Positions 43,771 through 52,603 of a DNA stretch of 64,000 nt are shown one piece after another. Position 1 is the first letter of the stretch. Every line of letters begins with the position of its first letter. Made by a program: the position numbers and the translations under genes. The DNA comes from Blautia sp. (GTDB lineage Bacteria; Bacillota; Clostridia; Lachnospirales; Lachnospiraceae): positions 1-64,000 of the forward strand of contig JAFVGK010000030.1 in the NCBI GenBank assembly GCA_017475035.1. The letters run 5' to 3'. The notes beneath the pieces were generated by a model, which worked only from the letters and a program-made list of their open reading frames with translations, had not been told where the DNA came from and did no database searches.

Positions 43771-45324
43771 ATGAAAAATCATGGTATTTATAAGATAGGA
43801 ATAAAAACTGTCATCTTCCTTTCGATCCTTTTTTTGGCGATTCATAGCTGTTCGCGTGTTCTTATGCATTTTGAAAAATATAATACAGATATAGTCAGGC
43901 AATTTGACCGGTATAAGAATACTCCTCTTGACGTTATCATTCTGGGGAACAGTGCTGTTCGAAATGGTATTGACAGTGCCCGGTTACTGGAAAAGTATGG
44001 GATTTATTCTTATACTATGGGAACCGGCCATCAGCCGGTTATGGGTTCGCTTTATTTTCTGAAAGAAGTCATGAAGCATCAGAAACCCGGACTGGTGGTG
44101 CTGGATGTAGGTTCTTTACCAAAAACCCTGGACAGCAGAGTTATTCATTATATAACCGATGCGGCTCCTTTGGACTGGAATAAAATCCGGCTTGTTTATT
44201 CTGCAGGCAGGGATTTACTTGACCAGAATGGGACAAGTGATTTTAAAAATGTGTTGGGAATCATGTTTCCCATCATTCAATATCATGGAAACTGGAAGAA
44301 TTTAAGCAAAAAAAGTTTTGTAAGAAAGCCGGAGATGATTTTCAGAGGTTTTCCCGTCGAATATTTTACATCACAGAAATATAATCTGGAGGATTTTACT
44401 TTTGAGGACGCAGGGGAGCTTTCAGAGGAACTTACAGGGGAGCCTTCAGAGGAACTTACAGGGGAACTTTCAGAGGAACTTACAGAGGAGCCTGCAGATG
44501 AGATTTCTCAGATCAATCCTTACCAGAAGAAGTATTTCCAGGAGATTCTGAAAATATGTAAAGATAATGACATAGCCGTTCTTCTTATAAAAACCCCGAA
44601 AATGAAATGGACGGAAGAAGAATCAGTTATGGTTTATGACTGTATTAAAGAGTATAAAGAAATAACATTTCTGGATTTCAATGAAATTCTGCTGTTTGAT
44701 GAATGCGGATTCGATATGGATTATGATTTTTGGGATTTCAGGCATCTGAATTATTCTGGAGCTGTTAAGTTAACGGATTATTTAGGAAAGTATATGATTG
44801 ATCATTATCATATACAGCCGCATGAATTAAATAATGAAGACGATATGTTCCTGAGAAAATATAATGCGGCAGTAAAATCCGGTCTGCTGTCGGTTGCAGA
44901 CCAGACTTCTGATATTCTTGATCTGATCAGTCAGCCGGAGTTCGAGGTTCTGATTCAGATGAACGGAGACTACTCCGAGTTAGCCGACAGTGAATTTGCT
45001 GACTGGCTGGTTGAGAGGAACGGTAACGATCGATCCTTATTCAGTAAAAATAATTTTCTTATGGTATTAAATGACGGAAGTGTCGTGTATAAAGATTCAT
45101 CTGATGAAGACATCGATTATATCGGCAGCTTCCGGGATAACATAGAATACAAGATTTATAGTAATATAGAAAGAGAAGCAACGCCGGTTGTCAGAATAGA
45201 TGGAGATCGTATTAAATTTTCCGGACATGGGATAAATATTCTGGTATATGATAAGGAAAACAGTTGTGTTGCGGATATGTTTACGGTTTCTTGCGAAGAC
45301 GGCAGCGTGACATTGAATAGATAA
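43771..45324 (+). CDS. Membrane-anchored SGNH/DltD-like protein with tandem octapeptide repeats
   Basis: A 517-residue protein with one N-terminal membrane segment (about residues 8-27) and an extracellular domain. SGNH features resemble DltD and AlgJ: Ser61 in ILGNSAVRNGI and Asp322/His325 in DFRHLNYSGA. Such proteins work with MBOAT partners to move acyl groups to cell-wall polymers. Residues 215-246 are an acidic repeat tract (GELSEELT three times, then EEPADEIS) that looks like a flexible spacer. A further C-terminal domain (about 380-517) is not recognised. It begins the cluster that continues with MBOAT, carrier protein and ligase. The function is inferred from this setting. Confidence 0.7.
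   Translation: MKNHGIYKIGIKTVIFLSILFLAIHSCSRVLMHFEKYNTDIVRQFDRYKNTPLDVIILGNSAVRNGIDSARLLEKYGIYSYTMGTGHQPVMGSLYFLKEVMKHQKPGLVVLDVGSLPKTLDSRVIHYITDAAPLDWNKIRLVYSAGRDLLDQNGTSDFKNVLGIMFPIIQYHGNWKNLSKKSFVRKPEMIFRGFPVEYFTSQKYNLEDFTFEDAGELSEELTGEPSEELTGELSEELTEEPADEISQINPYQKKYFQEILKICKDNDIAVLLIKTPKMKWTEEESVMVYDCIKEYKEITFLDFNEILLFDECGFDMDYDFWDFRHLNYSGAVKLTDYLGKYMIDHYHIQPHELNNEDDMFLRKYNAAVKSGLLSVADQTSDILDLISQPEFEVLIQMNGDYSELADSEFADWLVERNGNDRSLFSKNNFLMVLNDGSVVYKDSSDEDIDYIGSFRDNIEYKIYSNIEREATPVVRIDGDRIKFSGHGINILVYDKENSCVADMFTVSCEDGSVTLNR
44413..44508 (+). repeat. Tandem 24-base repeat inside the DltD-like gene
   Basis: Three units of GGGGAGCTTTCAGAGGAACT plus TACA, with small variations, then a degenerate fourth. 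They encode octapeptides GELSEELT / GEPSEELT. Copy number could vary between strains by slippage. Confidence 0.85.
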
Positions 45325-45363
45325 GGTTTATATAAAATTTCTCAATTTGTTTAGAATATGGTA

Positions 45364-45584
45364 ATGATTCAGGCGACAAAAGGTCATGCAAAAATGAGCT
45401 CGCTCATTTTTGCATGAGATTGGGTCGCCCACAGACACGAGGAAGCAGCCATTTTGCACTATTTATACTTGGCTTTGCAAAGCTTTCAGTGCAAAATGAG
45501 CAGATTCCGAGTGGCTGTAGGATCGAGGGAGCAGCTCTGCTGCGAAGCGATCCGTAGAATCAGGCTTTTGTCAATGCAATCATG
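45364..45584 (+). repeat. Element B copy 13, full length
   Basis: Left end TGATTCAGGCGACAAAAGG, right end CTTTTGTCAATGCAATCA. Inside are a palindrome with 16-base arms (TCATGCAAAAATGAGC / GCTCATTTTTGCATGA), a second stem CATTTTGCACT / AGTGCAAAATG and the GAGCAGCTCTGCTGC region. It is flanked by the direct repeat TGGTAA on both sides. Confidence 0.9.
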
Positions 45585-45648
45585 GTAATAAGAATCTGAT
45601 TCTAAAACAGTTGGAGATTTATTACGATTCTGATAAATTGGAGGTGCT

Positions 45649-47247
45649 TTGATGTCATATGTTTCTCTGATTTTTCTTGGTTTTTTTACATTCGTTGCCT
45701 GCTTATATTATTTACTTCCTTTAGGCAGGCACAGGTTTTTAATCATTCTTGCGGCAAATATGGTTTTCTGTTATTTTGCGGGCGGGCTGAGTACTTTGAT
45801 CCTGATGGTGTATCTGGCTGCCGTAACAACTGTATCTGCCAGATGTATCGGAAAAGTATACCTTGACTTTGATGAGAATAAAGCCGGCCTTTCCGTAAAA
45901 GAACAATACCGATTGCTGGAACAATATAAGCATAAAGCGCTGCGTTTTTTGATAATCGGGTTGTCCCTGATCGCGATTGCATTTTTTTACGTTAAGATCG
46001 GCCGGCTGCTCAGGCTTGAGCCTGCAGGGACTATTTATAATATTATAGGTTATGATGACAGCGGAAGTATCATCTGGAAAGTATTTATTCCCATCGGACT
46101 CTCATTTTACACGCTTTCCTTGCTGGGGTATATATTAGACGTATATTGGCGGAAAACGGTACCTGTTAATAATTTTTTAAAGGTATTTACCTGTATTTCT
46201 TTTTTTCCGACAGTGATAGAAGGACCGATTGTACGGCTTTCAAACCTGATGGATCAGATCAGTAATCCCGTTTCTTTTCGTTATGATCATGTAACGATGG
46301 GACTGCAGCTGATGATGTGGGGTTTTTTTAAAAAATTAATTATCGCGGAAAGATTTTTGCTGATACAAAATGAGGTTTTCGGAAATATTACTCAGTATCG
46401 CGGCTTTACAGTGATTGTGGCTACTTTGGCAAATGTGGTAGTTGACTATGCAGATTTTTCAGGATGTATCGATATTGCAAGAGGTTCTGCTCAGGTTTTG
46501 GGCATCGAGCTGCCGGAAAATTTCAGACAGCCTTTTTTTTCAAAAAGTGCTTCTGAATTTTGGCGCAGATGGCACATTACGCTTGGGGAATGGTTTAAAG
46601 AATATATCTATATGCCGCTTGCAAGAAGCCCTCGTTTTATTACGCTTGTCGGAAAAGTAAGAAAGCAGTTCAATAAACGTGCAGGCAAGATTTTTTCAAC
46701 CGGGGTTCCGCTCTTGCTGGTATGGCTGTTAACCGGCTTCTGGCATGGAACAGGCAAAGATTATCTGTTCTGGGGATTGTACTGGGGAAACATTATTCTT
46801 TTTTCTATGATATGTGAGCCTGTCTTTGTAAACATAAAAAAACTATTAAAAATACGGGACAGCACTTTTAGCTATGAGTGCTTTCAGATGGCGCGTACCT
46901 TTATGCTTTTTGCGGTTGGCAGAATGATAACGGCAACCGGTTCTCTGAGAGGATTCCTTAGAACCTTAAAACAATTGGCGGCTGAATTTAATCCGTGGGT
47001 GTTTTTTGACGGTTCTCTGTTTAAGCTTGGCCTTGGTGAGAAAGATTTTCGCGTTGGTGTTTACGCTGTCCTGATCATGTGGATTGCCGATCTGTTATCT
47101 TCAAGGTTTTGCGTTCGGGAAAAGTTGAAGGAAGAGCCGCTGGTTGTACGTTGGATGATTTTTGGTGTTGGAATTTTAATGATTGTGATTTTTGGTATGT
47201 ATGGACCTGCATATAATCCGGGCAGTTTCATGTATGGGAATTTTTAA
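45649..47247 (+). CDS. MBOAT family O-acyltransferase (DltB/AlgI-like)
   Basis: A 532-residue membrane protein with about eleven hydrophobic segments that moves acyl groups from a cytoplasmic thioester across the membrane. The family histidines are present: His309 in FWRRWHITLGEWFKEYIY and His366 in LTGFWHGTGKDYLFWG. GIELPENFRQPFFSKSASEFWRRWH is the usual core, read in parts. The motif after YMPL lacks the GGSRKG seen in the second MBOAT at 57570, so the two belong to different subgroups. GGAGGTG precedes the start. With the carrier protein at 47350 and ligase at 48762 it forms a Dlt-like set. Confidence 0.88.
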   Translation: MMSYVSLIFLGFFTFVACLYYLLPLGRHRFLIILAANMVFCYFAGGLSTLILMVYLAAVTTVSARCIGKVYLDFDENKAGLSVKEQYRLLEQYKHKALRFLIIGLSLIAIAFFYVKIGRLLRLEPAGTIYNIIGYDDSGSIIWKVFIPIGLSFYTLSLLGYILDVYWRKTVPVNNFLKVFTCISFFPTVIEGPIVRLSNLMDQISNPVSFRYDHVTMGLQLMMWGFFKKLIIAERFLLIQNEVFGNITQYRGFTVIVATLANVVVDYADFSGCIDIARGSAQVLGIELPENFRQPFFSKSASEFWRRWHITLGEWFKEYIYMPLARSPRFITLVGKVRKQFNKRAGKIFSTGVPLLLVWLLTGFWHGTGKDYLFWGLYWGNIILFSMICEPVFVNIKKLLKIRDSTFSYECFQMARTFMLFAVGRMITATGSLRGFLRTLKQLAAEFNPWVFFDGSLFKLGLGEKDFRVGVYAVLIMWIADLLSSRFCVREKLKEEPLVVRWMIFGVGILMIVIFGMYGPAYNPGSFMYGNF

Positions 47248-47251
47248 TGAT

Positions 47252-47330
47252 ATGATTCAGGCGACAAAAGGTCATGCAAAAAGGAGCCCGCTCATTTTTG
47301 CATGAGATTGGGTCGCCCACAGACTTTTGT
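47252..47330 (+). repeat. Element B copy 14 (left part)
   Basis: TGATTCAGGCGACAAAAGG, the hairpin ATGCAAAAAGGAGCCCGC / TCATTTTTGCATGAG, then TTGGGTCGCCCACAGACTTT; the right half is missing. It separates the MBOAT and carrier protein genes. Confidence 0.8.
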
Positions 47331-47349
47331 TTTATGAAAGGAAAATAAT

Positions 47350-47574
47350 ATGGAACAGAAGGTTTTGGCGCTGCTGCAAGAAGAATATCCTGATATTGAC
47401 TTTACATCGTCAGATGCTTTAGTCGATGACGGGATACTGGATTCCCTGACATTGACCGGCATTATTGCCGCGCTTACTCTGGAATTCGGTATCACAATTC
47501 CATATGAAGAGATTATTGAAGATAATTTTAATTCTATTCATGGGATTACTGAAATGGTTGAAAAATTAATCTGA
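47350..47574 (+). CDS. Acyl/peptidyl carrier protein (DltC-like)
   Basis: A 74-residue four-helix carrier protein. Ser32 in DDGILDSLTLTGII is the phosphopantetheine site (DSL motif), and TLEFGITIPYEEIIEDNFNSIHGI is the usual third-helix region. GAAAGG precedes the start. It lies between the MBOAT and ligase genes, so it most likely carries the activated group from the ligase at 48762 to the MBOAT at 45649, as DltC does between DltA and DltB. It is not near any fatty acid synthesis gene. Confidence 0.88.
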   Translation: MEQKVLALLQEEYPDIDFTSSDALVDDGILDSLTLTGIIAALTLEFGITIPYEEIIEDNFNSIHGITEMVEKLI

Positions 47575-47611
47575 TGATTCATAAGAATCAGACTTTTGTC
47601 GATATGGTCAT
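47575..47611 (+). repeat. Element B copy 15 (minimal)
   Basis: TGATTC joined to AGAATCAGACTTTTGTCGAT and ATGGTCA; only the two ends remain. It starts at the base after the carrier protein stop codon. Confidence 0.6.
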
Positions 47612-47626
47612 TTTTATGGAGCTATT

Positions 47627-48748
47627 ATGAATTCTCATATTTATCATGAAACGAAACCAGTCTATGCCCTCAGGGGCATAGGCGCTATTATTATCGCGTT
47701 CTTTTATCATCACTACCATTTTACAACTAAACACAACAGCGTCTTTTTGGACGGACTGACAGGAAATTGGTTTCGCAACGGTTATTTGTTTGTTGAAACC
47801 TTTTTTATGATATCCGGGTTTGTGATTGCTTTGAACTATACCGGAAGAATGTTAAAGAATGAGGTTTCTCTGAAAGATTTCATGTGGCGGAGAATCAGTC
47901 ATCTATATCCCTTGTTTTTTCTGACATTAGTGATCGCTGCAGGAGAGCATATCGCATATTTTTTTATTGCAGGACAAAAATATTTTCTTTATGAAGTGGA
48001 TTTCTTCCACTTCATTTTGAACCTTTTATTAATTCATTGCGGCTGGTTTGGACAAAAGAATTCGTTTAATGGTCCGGCATGGTGTATATCAATAGAAATC
48101 TTCTGTTATCTTCTGTTTTTTGGGATGATCAGACTCAGAAAAAGATATGGATTTTCAGGGTTCCTTTATATTTTTCCTGCTCTGATCGGTGCGTTCTGCA
48201 TCTACAAAAAATGGTCATTCCCCATATTTAATGTAAAAATGGGAAGAGGTGTATGCAGCTTTTTTATCGGTGTTATTATATTTGAATTGTGGAACTGTTA
48301 TTACTTAAACAAAAGCAGTATTCGCATTACTTTCATAAACGCACTCATTCTGCTTTCTCTTAGCGGGTTTGTCGCGGCGCTTCATATCTGGGGGATGGAT
48401 TGGATCGGAAAACTGCAGATGGTGTTTATTTTCTTCCTGTCCCCTGCCATGCTTTGGCTGTGTGTTACTCCGGGACCCATTCATTATCTGATGAGTTTTC
48501 CGCCCCTGGTGAATGCCGGCAGGATTTCTTTGTCTATTTATTTATGGAATATTCCTGTACAATTGTTCATTATTCTTTGCAATATAATTTTTAACTTAAA
48601 CATCAATTATATGTCAAAGACTTTTTTCTTTATAAATTTTGTCATAGAAATAATGATAGCTGCAATCTCGTATCTTCTGATCGAAAAGAGAAGCCGAAAG
48701 ATCAGTAAGATGTTTGTTGATTATCTTCTTCATAAAGAGGATTCATAA
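47627..48748 (+). CDS. Acyltransferase 3 family membrane protein
   Basis: A 373-residue protein with about ten membrane segments of the OafA/YrhL type, which acetylate or otherwise acylate surface sugars using a cytoplasmic acyl donor. The opening YALRGIGAIIIAFFYHHYHF holds the conserved Arg and the His-rich motif, and ETFFMISGFVIALNY with MWRRISHLYPLFF is characteristic. GGAGCT lies upstream. The stop is 14 bases before the ligase start, so it belongs to the Dlt-like cluster. That cluster therefore encodes two unrelated acyltransferases. Confidence 0.85.
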   Translation: MNSHIYHETKPVYALRGIGAIIIAFFYHHYHFTTKHNSVFLDGLTGNWFRNGYLFVETFFMISGFVIALNYTGRMLKNEVSLKDFMWRRISHLYPLFFLTLVIAAGEHIAYFFIAGQKYFLYEVDFFHFILNLLLIHCGWFGQKNSFNGPAWCISIEIFCYLLFFGMIRLRKRYGFSGFLYIFPALIGAFCIYKKWSFPIFNVKMGRGVCSFFIGVIIFELWNCYYLNKSSIRITFINALILLSLSGFVAALHIWGMDWIGKLQMVFIFFLSPAMLWLCVTPGPIHYLMSFPPLVNAGRISLSIYLWNIPVQLFIILCNIIFNLNINYMSKTFFFINFVIEIMIAAISYLLIEKRSRKISKMFVDYLLHKEDS

Positions 48749-48761
48749 GGATGTGATATGG

Positions 48762-50825
48762 ATGTATACTAAAATTGTAGACGCGGTGCTGGATTACGGA
48801 AAAATGAATCCGGATAAACTGGCAATTGCCTTTAAAAATGATACTTTAACTTATAAAGAGTTATCTGAAAGAGTACTGAAAGCCGCTTACATACTCTCCG
48901 GGAAGTATCGGTTAGGGGAAGGCTCAAAAGTAATGCTGAGCGCTGTTTCAAAACCGGAGTATATCGTTTCCTTTCTTGCAATTCAGCTGATAGGCGCCAT
49001 TTCTATACCTGTCGATAAAAGCTCCAAAGAAAAAAACCTTGAGGAACTGGTCAGATTTGTAGAACCGGCATTGGTGTGCACTGATACCGTTTTGTCAGAA
49101 ATACCGGAACAGACAGTGTGGGTTTCATTCAAGGAGCTTTATGGCAATGTATCAGCCGAAGAATCCTTTTTTGATTATCAGACGCATTGTAATACCAGAA
49201 ATAAAGACGAGATTGCTGAAATCCTCTTTACAACGGGAACCACAGGAAAGCCAAAAGGGGCTATGCTTAGTTATGAGAATGTATTAGTCAGTTCATGTTA
49301 TACCAGAGACGGCATCGGAATGAAGCAGGATGATGTGATCCTGATTCCTCTTCCGCTGAATCATTCATTTGGCATGAGAGTACTGCGGGCCTGTCTCTAT
49401 ATTGGGGCTGCTGTAGTTCTGCAGAACGGATTTACGTTTGCCAAAAATATAGAGGATAACATCAAAAAGTATCATTGCACCGGCATGGTAAGCGCTGCCG
49501 CTTCCATGGAATTGATTGAAAGGCAGATGCAGGGCCGATTCTCTGAGGTGATCGGTTCCTTACGTTATATAGAATTTTCTGCAGGATCAGTCAGTCTGGA
49601 AGGACGCAGACGGCTCCTGAAGCTTTTGCCGGACACAGAGATTCATAATACATGGGGCTCAACGGAAACCGGTGGAGCCATATTTCTGAATCTCTCGAAG
49701 CATCCTGAAAAAATCGGTTCGATCGGACATCCCTGCCCCGGAATTGAAATGCAGGCAGTATCCCCGGACGGAGATGTTGTACAGGCCAGGGATATCAATA
49801 CCGCGGGAAGAATGATGCTGAAAGGCCCTATGCAGATGAAGGGCTATTACAGGATGCCGGAGATCACAGACAATACGCTGGTCAACGGATGGCTGCTGAC
49901 CAGCGATATGGTTTACACAGATGACGACGGATATATCTATATGCTGGGGAGGGCAGATGACATCATTAATGTCGGCGGAGAGAAAGTATCTCCCCTGGAA
50001 ATAGAAAATATAGCGGGTGAGTATTCGAAAATAAGTGACTGCGCCTGTGCCGGAGTACAGGACCCAAAGGAAATACTGGGATTTGTCCCGGTTCTGTTTG
50101 TGGTGCCCTCAAGCGGCTATCAGGAGGATGCCCTCAGACAATTTCTGGCAGCCAATCTCGAAAGATATAAGCTTCCCCAGGAATATATAGAAGTTCCTTC
50201 TATACCACGTAACCGGATGGGGAAAATTGACAGAAAACAGCTGAAGTATATGTGGAACCATAAAGAAAGGACGAAAGAACTGTTTAATCCTGTTCTTCAG
50301 AACATTCTGACAAGAAGAAGTATCCGCTCATTTCGCGAAGAGGCGGTGCCGAAAGATATCCTGGAAATGATACTGAAGGCCGGAAGATATGCGCCAAGCG
50401 GACATAATATGCAAACCTGGCATTTTACTGTATTAACAAGAAAAGAAGATATCGAAAGATTAAAGCTGCTTACAAAAGAGACTGCGAAACAGAACAAAGT
50501 ATATTTCTATGGCTTCGACAATCCGGCCTGCGTGATACTTGCCTCAAATGATGAGCGGGCGCCTTATGGATGTCAGGACTGCTCGGCTGCCGTCCAAAAC
50601 ATGCAGCTGGCAGCGCATTCTTATGGATTGGGGAGTGTCTGGATTAATGCATTGATGACTTTGCGAAAGAAAGAACCGGTAAAATCTTTGCTGGATGAAT
50701 TTGACGTACCTGAGAATCACACGATCTGGAGCTGCCTCGCTCTGGGATTTCCTTCTGCGGAAGGAAATCTGTTAGCCAAGAAGGAAACAGTTTATCACTT
50801 TGTTCATCCGGAATCAGAAGGCTGA
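48762..50825 (+). CDS. AMP-forming ligase fused to a nitroreductase-fold domain
   Basis: A 687-residue cytoplasmic fusion. Residues 1-500 are an adenylate-forming enzyme: FTTGTTGKPKGAM near 156, WGSTETGGA, and GRADDIINVGGEKVSPLEIE, with the catalytic lysine in RNRMGKIDRKQLK. Residues about 507-687 are a nitroreductase-like FMN domain: RRSIRSFREEAVP, APSGHNMQTWHF and YGLGSVWINALM. The likely role is to load an acid on the carrier protein at 47350 and then oxidise or reduce it. Nitroreductase-fold domains in peptide synthetases act as oxidases of bound amino acids; which direction applies here is unknown. The substrate is not predicted. The start at 48762 has only a weak AAGG upstream. Confidence 0.85.
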   Translation: MYTKIVDAVLDYGKMNPDKLAIAFKNDTLTYKELSERVLKAAYILSGKYRLGEGSKVMLSAVSKPEYIVSFLAIQLIGAISIPVDKSSKEKNLEELVRFVEPALVCTDTVLSEIPEQTVWVSFKELYGNVSAEESFFDYQTHCNTRNKDEIAEILFTTGTTGKPKGAMLSYENVLVSSCYTRDGIGMKQDDVILIPLPLNHSFGMRVLRACLYIGAAVVLQNGFTFAKNIEDNIKKYHCTGMVSAAASMELIERQMQGRFSEVIGSLRYIEFSAGSVSLEGRRRLLKLLPDTEIHNTWGSTETGGAIFLNLSKHPEKIGSIGHPCPGIEMQAVSPDGDVVQARDINTAGRMMLKGPMQMKGYYRMPEITDNTLVNGWLLTSDMVYTDDDGYIYMLGRADDIINVGGEKVSPLEIENIAGEYSKISDCACAGVQDPKEILGFVPVLFVVPSSGYQEDALRQFLAANLERYKLPQEYIEVPSIPRNRMGKIDRKQLKYMWNHKERTKELFNPVLQNILTRRSIRSFREEAVPKDILEMILKAGRYAPSGHNMQTWHFTVLTRKEDIERLKLLTKETAKQNKVYFYGFDNPACVILASNDERAPYGCQDCSAAVQNMQLAAHSYGLGSVWINALMTLRKKEPVKSLLDEFDVPENHTIWSCLALGFPSAEGNLLAKKETVYHFVHPESEG

Positions 50826-50834
50826 GAGGTTGTT

Positions 50835-51572
50835 ATGTATGTATATGACTGCGGGACATTCCGTACTGCCTGCTGCGAACTCGGAGACTCTTTTGATCCG
50901 GGAACGGCAGAACAATATGATTATGTCATGTTAAGAATAAATGTCAGAGAACCGGAGAAGACACGGAACCTCATTCATCATGGCTTTTCTTTTCATGATC
51001 GTTATCTGAAAATGGAAATCAATATAGAGAAGACTTCTGAAGTGAGAGATTCTCTTGCAAAAAAAACGCCGCCATTCTTTCTTTCGGCTTCCCATGATTT
51101 TGAACCTGTTATGCTGGATATGGCGTGTCAGGCTTATGCCTTTGATCGAAGATATCATCTTGGAGCCGGATATGACAATGATATGGCAAGAGAGATGATA
51201 AGGGCTCACTTAAGCAGGTATAAAGAGGAAGGCTGTCTGATTGTCAAAATCTATAACAATCAAAAAAACGAGCTTCTGGGATATACTGTTTTAAAGAAGA
51301 AGAGTGATTTTGTTGTTGAAAATGTAATGGGTCTGACTCTGCCCGGAATCAAAGGCAAGGTTTCCGCCTTTGGTTTATATAATGGGATGCTGAATACGAT
51401 TGCTGAGATGGTTGGAAAAAAGGGGATATATATGGGCTATGTTTCCTCTGAGAATATAACCTCGATCAATCTTCACAATGGTTTAGGAGCGCGGGTTTCC
51501 GGAATAGAGGATGAATATATCTATCGAAGAAATGAAATGATTCCGGCGGCACAAGGCCGTGAAAAAGTTTAA
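50835..51572 (+). CDS. GNAT-like N-acyltransferase
   Basis: A 245-residue cytoplasmic protein starting 10 bases after the ligase stop (GAGAGG ribosome site). The fold reads as a WecD/RimI-like GNAT: an N-terminal beta-rich part (VMLRINVREPEKTRNLIHHGF...DRYLKMEI), then YRHLGAGYDND-like substrate segment, ELLGYTVLKKK as a central strand, and VSSENITSINLHNGLGA, a typical C-terminal GNAT ending. The acceptor may be the amino group of the sugar or amino acid handled by this cluster. The assignment is from pattern, not search. Confidence 0.55.
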   Translation: MYVYDCGTFRTACCELGDSFDPGTAEQYDYVMLRINVREPEKTRNLIHHGFSFHDRYLKMEINIEKTSEVRDSLAKKTPPFFLSASHDFEPVMLDMACQAYAFDRRYHLGAGYDNDMAREMIRAHLSRYKEEGCLIVKIYNNQKNELLGYTVLKKKSDFVVENVMGLTLPGIKGKVSAFGLYNGMLNTIAEMVGKKGIYMGYVSSENITSINLHNGLGARVSGIEDEYIYRRNEMIPAAQGREKV

Positions 51573-51575
51573 ATA

Positions 51576-51604
51576 TTGAATTTGTTACGGAAATATGATA
51601 TAAC
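51576..51604 (+). promoter_or_regulatory. Promoter of the CsbB-like glycosyltransferase gene
   Basis: TTGAAT at 51576-51581, 17-base spacer, TATAAC at 51599-51604. Confidence 0.6.
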
Positions 51605-51688
51605 ATATATATCTTTATCTGGAGTGATACCATGTGCTTATTCTGTGAATAAAGCAGGTCAATGTAAAAATGAGTGAGGACAACGACT

Positions 51689-52603
51689 ATGTCGATGCTA
51701 TCGGTTGTGCTGCCTTCCTATAATGAAGAAGCGATGATTAAACGTACGGCGAAAGTGATGGCTTCTGTTTTGGAGCGGGAATGGATAGAGTATGAGCTGG
51801 TTTTCGTGGATGATGGCTCATCCGACTCTACGTGGGAAGAAATACGCCATGCGGCAAGGGATAATGCGAAAGTCCATGGAGTGCATTTTTCCAGGAATTT
51901 TGGAAAAGAGTCCGCTATTTTTGCCGGACTTGCTTCAGCCAAAGGGGATTGCGTTGCGGTTATGGACTGCGACCTTCAGCATCCTCCGCAGACAGTAGTT
52001 GAGATGTACCGGTTATGGGAACAGGGATATGAGGTGATAGAAGGAGTAAAGCGCAGTCGCGGAGATGAATCCCTCTTTCATAGGATGAGCGCGATTACGT
52101 TTTATCGATGGATGTCAATGGCGGCAAAGATGGATATGACACATGCGTCTGATTTTAAACTGCTGGATCGTAAAGTAGTGGATGTTCTGCTTGCTATGCC
52201 TGAGAAAAATGCCTTTTTCCGGGCTCTTTCCGGTTGGGTCGGATTCCGGACGATATCCGTGGAGTTTGATGTACAGGAAAGAGAGGCGGGAGTTTCGAAA
52301 TGGACGACCAGATCTCTGATCCGGTATGGGGTTTCGAATATCGCAGGTTTTACAAGCCTGCCGCTTCACCTGATTTTGTGGATCGGTGGGTTTGCTCTTC
52401 TCGCGGCATTTATTCTTGGGCTGCAGACAATAGTGAGATATTGCATGGGAAAAGCTGTAGAAGGCTTCACAACAGTCATTCTTCTTATTCTTTTGATGGG
52501 AAGCCTGATCATGATCAGCCTTGGTGTAATCGGTTATTATATTGCCAGGATTTATGAGGAAGTAAAAGGACGGCCAAGATATATTATTTCGGCAACGATA
52601 TAA
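51689..52603 (+). CDS. Polyprenyl-phosphate glycosyltransferase, GtrB/CsbB type
   Basis: Moves a sugar from a nucleotide donor to undecaprenyl phosphate at the inner membrane face. ATG 51689 is chosen because GAGTGAGGA is 8 bases upstream. The GT2 domain shows VVLPSYNEEAMI, VDDGSSDSTWEE, MDCDLQHPPQTV (the DxD-like metal motif) and ERxAGVSKWT-like EREAGVSKW. Two C-terminal membrane helices at about 220-245 and 258-285 are typical. The 304-residue length matches CsbB/GtrB. The YfhO-like gene at 54197 would provide the outer-face transfer step, as CsbB and YfhO do for lipoteichoic acid in Bacillus. The stop codon lies at the insertion site of element B copy 16. Confidence 0.9.
   Translation: MSMLSVVLPSYNEEAMIKRTAKVMASVLEREWIEYELVFVDDGSSDSTWEEIRHAARDNAKVHGVHFSRNFGKESAIFAGLASAKGDCVAVMDCDLQHPPQTVVEMYRLWEQGYEVIEGVKRSRGDESLFHRMSAITFYRWMSMAAKMDMTHASDFKLLDRKVVDVLLAMPEKNAFFRALSGWVGFRTISVEFDVQEREAGVSKWTTRSLIRYGVSNIAGFTSLPLHLILWIGGFALLAAFILGLQTIVRYCMGKAVEGFTTVILLILLMGSLIMISLGVIGYYIARIYEEVKGRPRYIISATI

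Noticed and set aside
43771-51572. Canonical dlt operon for D-alanylation
   Set aside because: The ligase is fused to a nitroreductase domain and the cluster also has a GNAT and an acyltransferase 3, so D-alanine cannot be assumed as substrate.
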